Positions 24,653 through 36,600 of a stretch of DNA of 64,000 bases are shown here, piece by piece (position 1 is the first letter of the stretch; each line of letters opens with the position of its first letter). Source of the DNA: Hemicordylus capensis (taxonomy: Eukaryota; Chordata; Lepidosauria; Squamata; Cordylidae). The position numbers and the translations under genes were made by a program. The notes under the pieces are model-generated. The model saw only the letters and a list, made by a program, of their open reading frames with translations, was not told where the DNA came from and did not search any database. The stretch spans positions 16,022,501 through 16,086,500 of the forward strand of contig NC_069662.1 in NCBI RefSeq assembly GCF_027244095.1, written 5' to 3'.

Positions 24653-27600
24653 CACAATAGAACATCATCCCAAATTATTTTTAAAAAGGTTTTGTAAATT
24701 GTGGACGATGCAAGTCATTTAATGGTACTAGAGAAAGACATGCTGTTCTGGTAGCTCCAGGTCTTAACACTCACATCAATTTTGGAGGATGAATGCAACT
24801 GAAGGAAGCTGGGGGAGTCAGTCATGTGACTTGCCTCTGGTAGCCCCCCCCCAGGGCAGTGGGCCCCCAGACAACTGTCTCCCCTTGCTCTATTATAGTT
24901 ACGCCCCTGCATGTATGCATGCACCCATGACCGGTGCTCCCCACATGCTGGGGATTGGGCAAATTGTTGGTTTTTAATATTCTTTAAATTTAAAAAAAAA
25001 AAATCGAAAAAGTCCTATTTTGTGACAAAAAATTACAAAGTCCTTTAGGTTTCAGTGAAATGTACTTCCAGCTAAATGTGGTTAGATTTGCTGCCTGAGG
25101 CTGCAATTATCTACACACTTACCTGGAAGCAAACTGTACTGAATTTGTTAGGATTTATGAGGAAACATACACAGGATCGCATTGCATGGCTGAAAGTCTC
25201 CTTTGTTAATCAGCAGTGAGGGGCCCATTTTAAAATCTCGTCTCCAGGCCCACTCCAACCTTGCTACGCCCCTGTGAAGTACATTTGAGATAAGAAAGAC
25301 CTATCCTATCTATCAGCAACATAATGAATGCAGCGGTGGGGTGGGGGGAGAGAGAGATGTTTCCATCTGCTTTCTAAGAAGAAAGGAAGAGGACTGATTC
25401 ACTACAGGAAGTACCTAAGGAGTCAAGGCAGGGGTCATAGACCCCTGCTAACTGGGCAAAGAGGCACCTTTTACCATGGTGATTCTCTTTATTTAGCAGG
25501 GGGAGAGTAACTGACCCTATCCACCCCTAGCATAGTACTTCCAGTGACTGTTGCTGGTGTGTGTCTTATGTTTCTTTTTAGAATGTGAGCCCTTTGGGGA
25601 CAGGGAGCCATCTTATTTGTTTGTTATCTCTCTTTGTAAACCGCCCTGAGCCATTTTTGGAAGGGCGGTATAGAAATCGAATTATTAATAATAATAATAA
25701 TAATAATAATTAATAAATAAATAAATAAATAAATAATAGAGTAGAGGCAAGCAGGGACAGGTAAGGAGACCCTCACTAACTACATCTACTCCCAGTTCTC
25801 CTAGTGGTCATTAGGATAGTTGGTGCAAAAGGTCAGTGCACTGGAACTCCACCTCCAACATATCCCAAATGGCATACAAGGGTTTCCAGGTGGTCTCCCA
25901 TTCAGGCATTGGCCAGGCCCAGACTCGCTTAGCTGCATCAAGGTTGCTGCCTCACATGCCTTCAGGCTAAACCCTGGGTCCGATCATGTCAAGGGGGAAA
26001 TTAGCTTAGCTCCATCTTCAGCCAGAAAAAGAGCAGATGCAGGAATCTTGCTTTTCCTCTCTCTGTGTCAGAAATAACTCAAGTGTTATTCAGACATTAT
26101 GTTTTATATGTGTACAGGTCTCTGTACACACTGACATATTTTTTTTGTTTTTGGCGTACAAACATTCATTTTAAAACCTTGGTACAAGCCCCTTTAAATG
26201 CAGAATACAAATGGGAAGTGTTACTGCACTACTATACATGCATGCAATCGACATAATATATGAATAACTGTACATGCATCCAGATGTGTACATGTATATG
26301 CTGCATAAAGATTATATGTGCATTGAACATAATGTGTGAATAGGGCTTCTGATAGGCCCCAGGGACTGCAGATCTCCAGGGAAGAACACTCTGGCATCTG
26401 CCATCAGCCAAATGACTAAGAGCCCCTGGAGGCTGCACCCCACCTTCCAGGAAGAACATGTGTGTTTTCAATTATCAATGTACTATTACAATTGTAAGCC
26501 ATTTTGAGGATCTTTTGATCAATGGTGGTTTATGAATCAAGAAAACATCTCCATGCTGTGAAAAGCTCCACCTGCTCAAGCTGCTGTTAAAGGCATAAGA
26601 GCAAGCCTGTCTGTTTTTCCTGGTCATTTGGCAAACGGAGGGTGGAACAGTGTGAAGAAATTGAAATTTATTTGCTGTATCTCAACATTTGGATCATCCA
26701 GTGGAACTGACTGATGGTAGGGACAGTATAGAAAAAAGGAGTGAAAGAGGCTAGGCCAACTTAAGAGACTTCATTGGCATAGTATGCAGAGAGATAGTCA
26801 CTAGCTTAGGCCAGATGCTTGTTTAATTTTAAAATATTACGTTTTTCAAAAACAGTCATTGCAGTTTCATCTCAGCCAAATATGCATAGTGTGGGAAAAT
26901 ATGTGGTATGTATTGATTGTGTGTCATTGCCTTTGACAATATATTTTGTTCTCTGTTTGGGCCCCTCCCTGGCACACTGCAAAGGTTGGAAACGCTTTTA
27001 GTAATGAGAATGCCCGGCAAGAGCTCAGCATTATTGCTTCTGCACCCAGCTCAGACTATGTTTTCCGAGTGGACAACTTTTCGGACCTCAACAAGGACCT
27101 CCAGAACCAACTTAAGGATAAGATTTTCAGCATTGAAGGTACCAAATCCAGCAGGTGGTCTTGCTGGCTTAGCAGACTGAGGTCCAAATCTAGGTCTCAA
27201 CCCACTCTGTCTTTTTGCATACCATTCTCTGAAACATTGGCCGCATTCAGACATAACACAGAACCCCAGTTCCGCTCCCCGACCCCCATGTGTTTACCTG
27301 TTTGAATTCAGGCATAAGTGCTGGCCTTCTTTCTGCAGTTTGCAAGCCACAGCAGCCAATCAGGACAGAGAGAGGGAGGAACGTCCTTCTCTCAACTCCA
27401 GTTTCAGGGAAGGCTGCCTCTAGGGTGGTTTCCAGATAGTAAGCCTTACAACACAAAAAGTGGTATAAACTGTGACATTTTGTATGCTGGCCGAATGCAA
27501 ACCACAGTTGAAATCTGTTGTAAGGCGTTACAGGCAAATATTTCTTTCTTTTTTTGCAACACTGATGCGACATTATAGGGCTGTAATGCAGCAATAAAAT

Positions 27601-30600
27601 CTGAAAGAAGGAATTGGAAATGTGAACAGCACCTTGCTTACAGCGCAGGGACTGCGGTGTCACAACCCAGGCAGTACAGAAGCACACTTAAGGGATACGT
27701 CGTGACACTGTGATAGTGTGCAATCTGGAAAGTGCCCAGTTCTGCATTCATACATAATAGAGACAGCCACAAACCAGAGACCCAAACAGCAAACCTCACT
27801 TCAAACTGAGGGTTCAAATTGGAGTTTGGTGACTGAAACTTCGGTTTGAGGTTTGGTCCAAACTGCAGTTCCATGCATTCAGGCACGCAGTTACATGAAC
27901 CCCGGCCACCTGTAACTCTAGTTTCATGCAGTGTCTGAATGTGGCCAAGATGTAAAAGTGAGCAGGGTTTCTTAACCTTGGGCCCCCAAGATGTTGTTGG
28001 ACTACAACTCCCATCATCCTCAGCCACAAAGGCCATGTCTGGGGATGATGGGAGTTGTAGTCCAACAACATCTGGGGGCCCAAGGCTAAGAAACCCTGAA
28101 AGAGAGCATTCACATGAAGACAGCAAGGTTCTGGGTCTCAATTTTAGAGTTGCTGTGAGGGCCCTTTCATGCAGAATTGTTCTGTGGGCAAAGGTTGCGG
28201 GGAGGGGTAAGAAGCAGAGACATGATGAGGCATCTCTTCTCTCTCTCTAATCTGATTTCTGCCTGGCTAAAGCTGCAGAGACACATCTAAAAACAGCATG
28301 CCCACAGCAGCAGCATTTCTGCACCAGTAGAGCACATGGGGGCAGAGGCCATTTTTGCTGACCTTCCCATTCCCAAAAGTGCTATAAGTCACCCAAATGT
28401 ATGTTCCTGAGAGCTGTGGCGCAACATCAGAATCTGCATCCAATTTACGCCCACAGTTCCTCCAATTTATTCTAGGGAGTCTGTGGAGTTTCCATGGAAA
28501 TCTGAGACCATGGGGCAGTAAAGAGTGGGAAATTCCGCAGAAGTAAAGAGACAGATTTCACACATCCTTGCTTTGGGAAGATGCTGTGACAATTAATCCA
28601 GAACAGACATGCCCTTAGAAAATGCAGAGCTCTGGTGAGATATTTCTTCTCCCAGTACGGAATTTCAGACTTCTATAGGGAAGCAAACATTTTTGCATAA
28701 TGTCAGAACCAGTGAGATTTTCTAGGAGCCATCTTGCAAAGAGGGCGCATGTCATTTAGAGAAAGGATCTTGGGCTTAATAATTGAACAGTTCCAGGGCT
28801 CAACCCTACCTGGAAATCATAGCCATTTACTCTAAAGCCACGGAGTCAGTTGCCAGGCCCAATTTTTAAACATCAGGGACTCCCAGATTTTTGCATCCCT
28901 TGGACAGAGAGAAGGAGGTGGGATTCAGTTTATGCATCTCCTGTGAAGAAGCTCCATCCCACTCCACCACAAAGGTATTCTTGGGCCACTTGCGATCTCT
29001 TAGACTAGCCTACCTCACAGGATTGTTGTGAGTATGGGGAACCATGGATTCCCACATGAAGCCACACACCTGCTATGGTCAGCATCTGAAGCTCTGCTCT
29101 TTATTCCTCTGCCACTGGATAACAAAGCCTTTTCGGCTGTGGTACCCCACCTTCGGAACTCCTTGCCCTGTGAGGCCTGTTTATCTCCTTCACTCCTGGC
29201 TTTTCAATGGCTGGTGCAAATGTTGTTGTTGTTGTTGCTCCACCACCAGGTATTCAGTGTTGGGTGATTGGTATTCTTCGCTCTTGTGTAATTGCATTTT
29301 TGCTCTGAACCATATCAGAATCATTATTAGTAGTATTGCCTTTATGATGAATTTCTGTGATGATTGGTTTAATATATAATTCTATTTTGTGGCTTTTAAC
29401 TGACTGTGAGCTGCCTTGAGACCCTTGTAGGGACCCAAAATTGGGATGCAGTTGTCAGACAGACAGACAGATGGATGGATGCAATGCTGTGCTCCTTAAT
29501 TGGGGGGGGGGGAATATACCACCCTAAATCAGAGCCCGGCCCCATTTTCCTTCCGATCTTCTCCCGTAGAGAGAGCAGGACTGAACTCCTGTTCTGCTCT
29601 TTATTCGCAGCCCAAGTGTTTTCGTCTCTAGGCAAGTCTTCCTTGCCCTCCCCACCACGGGACCTCCATCTGGAAGAGAAAGCCCATTTCCATCAACCAG
29701 GGCTCAGGCTTTCGCCTAAGCAGGGTTTCTCAACGTGTGGGTCCCCAGATGTAATTGGACTTCAACTCCCATAATTCCCAACCAAAGGCCACTGGGGCTG
29801 GGGATTATGGGAGTTGAAGTCCAATAACATCTGGGGACCCACACGTTGAGAAACCCTGGCCTAAAGTGTCACCATTTCAACCTCCTCAGGGTCTCCGGGA
29901 TTGTGAACAAAAAAATCTCTCAATGAGGGGTGAGAATCAAGAGGGCAGGCTGTTGCCTGCTTGGCCTGAGACCTCTTGGAGCATTCACTCTGCCACAGGG
30001 CTGTCCTTAGAGAGCCCTGGCAGGCTCTGGAGCCAATCAGGCAGGGCGAGCTTCCCTTCCAACTCATTCTAATGGTGGTGGCGGCAGCAGCAAGTGCACA
30101 AAGCCCATCCAAAACGGGAGGCCCCGGGCAGTCACTCTGCTTGCCCTGCCCTAAAACAGCCCTGCTCTGCTGCCATCCCCTGCATGCTCATCAAGCTTCC
30201 TAAAGCACCAGGCACAGCTGGGCTCTTCTCCAGTCTGGACAGGTGCCATCCTTTGCTCACCCCATGAACTCATTGGCTCTACCACTTACCCTACCAGACA
30301 CGGCTGCATAGTTCCCAGATTCTACCTTCTGTACCTTGGGGTCTGAGTCTCCAAACCTGGCAAACCTATGAACACTGGGTGCTTTCCCAGACAGCAGGCT
30401 TTACTGAGAGTTCAAATTTGCCAAAAACAAAACAAAACAAAAAAAAAAACCCCACAAAACCCCCACAAAAAGTAGTTTTTTTCTCCCAAAACTCCAGACA
30501 TGAATCAGGCTAGGCTGTAACACACAATGAAAAACCCAAATCATGTGTGAAGTGCTCTCCAATATCTCGCACAGACTTTGGCGCCAATCCAGCCAATTTG

Positions 30601-33600
30601 CAAATGCACAGCCTCCATTCCGAGCAAAAAGCCCCATCTGGAACTGCTCCTGTCCTTCCTTTCCCTACAGGTACACAATCCCAGAACAGCACCTCCTTCC
30701 AGCTGGAGATGTCCCAGGAAGGATTTAGTGCTTTGCTGACCCCGGTGAGTCACTCCAGCTGCCAGGCTGATTCCCTCTTCTGTAGGCTGATATCTCTGGG
30801 CTCCCCCCAAACAAGCTAGATTTGAACAAGAAGAGGGCTAGAGTGATGTGGGGGGAAATGGTTAGATTTACATGAAACAGCACCCCAGGTTCAAAACTCC
30901 ATCCAGCAGTGGAGCTTAATCAGTTGCCTTGGACACATCACTGACGGAACGGACTCCTGCCATGTGAATGGGATATGTGGAGTTCTAGCATTTAAAGACC
31001 AAGATTAGAAGGTCATGGAGTTAAGTCCCCCTAGAACAAGCTTTCTCAAACTGGGGTCTATGAAGTATATGCAAGGTTAGGTACTCAATTAATATTTAAT
31101 ATTAATTAAATACATAATTAGAAGTAGTTCCCCAAAGCTTCATTTATAATCAACTATGGTATGTTCTTTATTGTTCTTGAATTTTGATTTTGCTTTCACT
31201 GTTGACAAGAGACACCAGAGTGGAATTAACTATCCTGAGTACTTCCTCTTCACCTAATTTTACCCCCACCCCCCTTATGAACATATATTACATAAATGGG
31301 GTGGGGTCCATGGATAATCCTTGAGGATCTGAGAGCATTCTTAGGAGGAAAAAGAACCCCTGCCCTGGAGGTTCTTATACAGAGGAGAGATTGTAACGCG
31401 ACTTGCTCCATAGCTAATTTGGTGCAGGGATGGTTCATGCCAGTCAGGAGCTCATCCAAATGGTAACTGAATGACGTTTCACTACACTTCGGTGGCATGA
31501 AGGGTGGGGTGGAGTTCATCTCAGGGAACCATTTACAGCAATGTAAGGACAGCAACAGAAGGTGCTGCCGTTCACACAGCCACTGGCATTATTCAGCTTT
31601 GCTCCTGATGATTTGCTGTTACTGCACATTATATGCATCCTTAAAAAATAGCACTTTGGTTCAGTGCGCAAAACAGCTTAACTTTAGGCACTTCCTGCTG
31701 TAGTAAAGCTGCCCGACTGGGAAAGCTCCTGGGAAAGCTCTGGCCCTCTCCAACCCCAGCACAACATCCCTCCAGTGACTGTTGCCGGTGTCTGCCTTAA
31801 GTTTCTTTGTAGACTGTGAGCCCTTTGGGGTCAGGGGACCATCTTTTTATGTATGTATGTATGTATGTAAACCACTTTGAGAACTTTGGTTGAAGAGCAG
31901 TACATAAATATTTGTTGTAGTAGTAATACATAAATAGGATGGGGAAAGAAATATAAACAAATGCAACAGACAGCCCAGGAGCTTTCTCCAACGAGGTCAG
32001 TGCATTGCGAGGCTGTAGATGGGCTCCCTGACAAATAAACAGTTCCTAAAATGCCTCAGTGCTGCAATCAGAGAGTGCTTCCTGTATCTGGGGGTCATTT
32101 GAGAGTGCTTGGGGGTCATTTGGGGGTCATTTGAGAGTGCTTCCTGTATCGGGGGGTCATTTTCGCTTTCACTTAACATCCCCTCTCCTTTGCTGCTGCT
32201 GATTGGGTGCTGCCGCCTGTGATGGCGTAGGACGGTTCCATGTTGGGGGCAGTGGGCGTCTATGACTGGTCGGGAGGACTCTTCCTGTATGGGAGCAGCG
32301 GCGAGCCAAGCTTCATCAACGTGTCCACCTCCTCTAAGGATATGAACGATGCTTATCTTGGTAAGAGACAGAAGCCAATTATTATTCTCTCCTATAGTTT
32401 AGGGCAGGGCTGCTCAACTTTGGCCCTCCTGTGATGTTGGCCTACAACTCCCAGAATCCCTGGGCATTGGCCAATGTGGCTGGGGATTATGGGAATGGCA
32501 GTCCAAAAACAGTCCCAGGGCCCAGTCTGGTCCCTGGCCAGTTGGTGATCTAGTGTGGAGGTTTACAGGCTCCTCTCTGCGAAGGGAGGGGGAAGAAGGG
32601 GCTGCAAGTGAACAGGAGCCTGCTGCTATTAAACATGTTGGCCCACAAAAATAGCTCTTCCAATAACAATTGTGATAATGGCTAAAGAGGACATTTTCCC
32701 CCCCACAAAGCAGCAGCATAAATTCCAATACTTCCCTAATCCTAGTGTGCGAGGAAAGAAGGCCTTAGGACAGTTTGAACCAGCTTGAATCTTGGTTTGT
32801 GGCACATGGTGGGTTGCATTGTGCAGGTCGGTTTTCTCTTGTCCCACACCGACCCCAGAAGTGGCTGCATCTCACTGCCAATTGAGGGTTCTCTTTATAA
32901 AGCCATAATTAGATGATACCCTTGCCAGAGGCAGCTGCCACTGTCCCCTCTCACCTGCCTGCTTGCCATTTTGTCCCTCCAAGGTTATTCCACACAGATG
33001 GTTCAAAGGAATGGGCAACGCAGCTACGTAGTGGGAGCCCCTCGTTACCAGCATGCTGGGAAGGTTTTCCTGTTCCGTGAGCAAAGAGAGCAATGGCAGC
33101 TGATAGCGGAGCTGAAGTTACAGAAGGTAAAGGGGCTGTGGGATGAGCTGCAGCTTGTATTGCCATAGATGTGGGTGCACTTTCTCAAGCTATGGCGATT
33201 TAAATTTGAGTAAGGCGCTTTCCAGGTTACATGCCGTTCAGCAGTAAAATGCTTCGGCTTTGCAGGATTGTTTTGAAAACCTAAATAGCTTTCACAGTCC
33301 TCCTTCAATGGGAAAATACAGCTACTTCTTTGTGACGCACATGCATCGTTGTAGGACTAAAACACAAGGATACAATCCGAAAGAAGGCATTGGAAATGTG
33401 AACAGCAGCTTGCACGGCTTGAATGGCAGGTCGGCCATCTACACGATGACTGGCTCTATCATGGAGCCGGTTGGGGTTGCAGGGGTTGGGGGCCGCCCAG
33501 CCCCCAGAATGCCCCGTGCAAGTGCACGGGGCATTCTGGGGAGTCCCCTGTACTGGGAGGTTGCTTGTAGCCTCCCGGTCAGGAGTCTGCTCGTGTGTCA

Positions 33601-36600
33601 CCACAGCACAGAGCCACACCACAGCGGCACATGATCAGTGAAACAGGGTTAGTGGATCGCTCGCTCTGCTAACCTCTTTTAAGGGGGGAACCTTGAGCAG
33701 GCTAGCTGCCGGGAGCCGTGTGGATCCCACGACCGCAAGAAAGCTGGCTGGACTCCCTTAGCCAGATTTCCTGCGGTTGTGAGAATAGTCTCAATGGATG
33801 GTATTAATGAGAGCAATTATTAGCTACTTGTCGTCCTCCACCTGCCCCTCCCTGTCAAGGGACCCACCATTTTAACCAAGGATAGTGGTCCATAAATAGG
33901 ATCTCCCCCTTCTTGGTCAGTTGGGTGCCTGGAGTACATGCCAGCCCCAAACAAATGCCAATTCCTTTCCTCTCTTGAAACTGCTCTTGCTTTCAGCCTG
34001 CAATCCTAGCCATGTTGATTTGGGAGTCGGCCTTGCTGGTACATTGTGAGATATATTTCCAAGTGAACATGTAATGTTGTAAGGCAGTTTCCAGAGAGGG
34101 CAGGGAAGAGGGAAGTGACCTCCTGCGTTTCTGGGCTGGGCTCTGCCTGATGCTGTTGCCGCTGCTGTTCCAAGCAGCAGCAACTGGCTCACTTGCTCAT
34201 CGACCCATCACTGCCACAAGCATCTCATCTGGTCTCAAGCAGCCAACTGAGCTGCTGCCACTTGTCAGCGGGTCAAGCCAAGAGCTCTTTGTGGCTCCTG
34301 TTGTTGCTGCAGGATAATTCCTATCTGGAAGCCAGCAAATATGTCCCCAGGGGCCAGATCCAGCCCCCAGACCTTATGCTGTGCAGCATCAGTTGTGCAG
34401 GATTAATCAGATGAGTTTTAAATAAATGCATGAATTAATAAATACAAATCTGCATGAATTTGCATATGACTTAATAGTTTCAAAGGAGAAAAGCTTCCTT
34501 CATTTTTAAATGGTGCGTGTATACGTTGCTGCAGGGTGCAAGTATATGTTTAATGCTTAAGTGGTGCATATATATGTTCCTTCATTGTAGAAGAGACATT
34601 CCTTCCTGTATGAGAGTGAAGGGAGAAGACCTCTTCCACAATGGAAGCCCTGCCATCTGCAGTTTTGATATTTAAAATAGCAATATAAAATACTTCTATT
34701 AAAAGTAAACATTATAGAAAATATATTGCCCAATTAATTGCAGGTGCTTTTTAGTTGACTAAAGAGGTTTTAAATCAATTAGTCTAACCAGTAAGTTAAA
34801 TCCTAATTTTTAACAATGGCAACTTTAAGACCCCACAGATCGGCTCTTACTTTGGGGCTACACTGTGCTCTGTGGACCTTGATGGAGACTCCAGCACGGA
34901 TCTGGTTCTTGTTGGTGCTCCCTTGTACTACGACAGAATGGCAGGAGGGAGGGTCTACATTTTCCAGTGGCAGGTATGTGATGGGAAAGCTGGACTGCCC
35001 TTTCCACGAGGTAGTCCAAGACAGCCAAGACAGCCAGTTTTTGGGCAATTTGTGGACAAAACAAATCTCCTCTGTGCTAGATGGCCAGATTCGGACCCAA
35101 AACAAATTGGGGGTAATTTGATTCGGGTAAAAATCGAATTTAAAAAATCGATTTGTGCACATCCCTAGTAGCAGCCCAATTTGGGTGGGATACTGCTGAA
35201 GTGGGGGGGGGCGGAGTGAGGAACTCTCTCTGTTACTGCAGGTCTTTGGTGTATGAGATGGTGGCAGCTCTGATTTGGGAGGGATACTGGAATGGGGCTG
35301 AGGGGGGACACACCTTGGGCTGGAGGCAAGCAGTATTTATCAGACAAACCTTTTATATCTGCAATAAGGTAATAGTAGCCTACCTTCCATGGTTGTTGTA
35401 GGTAAGGATGTGCACAAACCAGTTCAGTGGTCCTTTTCCAGACCGGTTTGGTGGCAGGGGTTACTTTTTAAGGAGCAGGGAGGGTGCCCTTACCACCACA
35501 CCCACTTCTGGGCTCCACCTGTCAGCACTGCTTCCAAAACCACTGGTGCAGGGCTGCTGCACAGTTCATGCACATCCTAGTTGCAGGAGATAATTGATAC
35601 AATGTTTGTAAAGCAACGGAATATACAGTATATGTAAAGCAATCTCCTATTAAGGTCTGTCTGATATCTCTTTTGAGTCCCGAGTGAAGTGCCATAAGGT
35701 TAGGATCCTCACCACCACACCTCCACCTACCCACCCACCCACCCACTCACAAAAATAGGAAGAAATCTGCCCCAGAAATTGCTGTGAAGTAGAATCTAAG
35801 AATAATTAGCTGTGGTGCCAACATATGTGCAGAGTGTCTTTTTCTTTCTACCACCATTAACTGCAGAGTGTGTTTCTTAGCACTCTGCCTTCCTATTAAC
35901 TGCAGAGTGTCCTCCCTCCATACACCCAGGATTAATGAGCAGGGATTCCCAGGCAGATTGGATATTTCTAGGCAGGGGAGGTGGGTGATGGGGATGCTTT
36001 TATCCCTACCTTAATCCCTACCTCATCCCTAACTCTGCTCCGATTTTCATCTTCTTGGCCCTCCCAGCTCAGGGCATTTCCCCTTTAGGGTCATGGGAGA
36101 GACTCAGGAAACACAGCTTCCTTGGTCTTTCACTGCAACTAAGTAGGGGTGTGCATGAACTGTCGGATCACAAACCAGTCCACCACAAACCAGGCCGGTT
36201 CAGCGGTTCAATCGCAAACCAGACCAGCCTCCAGGAAACAGACGAATGCTGGTTCTGTTATGAACAGGCAACGGTGGAATTCCCTTGGTTCCTCAGAGGC
36301 AGTTCTGGCCTTTTATGAGACATGAGGGGGTGCCACAGAACAGGTAGGACGTGGATTCAAGCAGGAACATGTACACTGTGGGCACTGGTCTTTTGCTTCA
36401 CCCAATCAAGTATTCCCTTTCATCATTTGCAAGGGGGAGAAATTTCTCTACCACAAAGAATTGCAGGGAGAGACCAAATACCCTCTGGGCCGCTTCGGTG
36501 CCAGTATAGCAGAAATAGGAGAAATAACTGGGGACCAATGGACAGACGTGGCAATTGGGGCTCCATTGGAGGATGAGCATCGAGGAGCTGTATACATTTT

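Larger units (their letters stand above)
24114..25860 (-). mobile_element. Solo LTR, TGTTGGAGAT family, enlarged by nested insertions
   Basis: TG...CA ends with CATCC/TATCC flanks (4 of 5). A ~0.5-kb LTR is inflated to 1.75 kb by a TAGGG-type MITE remnant, a CAGGGGCG hAT MITE (24516-24909), a second hAT end (25210-25274) and an L2-tailed SINE (25440-25735). Fossil in intron 8; clearly older than its four insertions. Confidence 0.7.
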
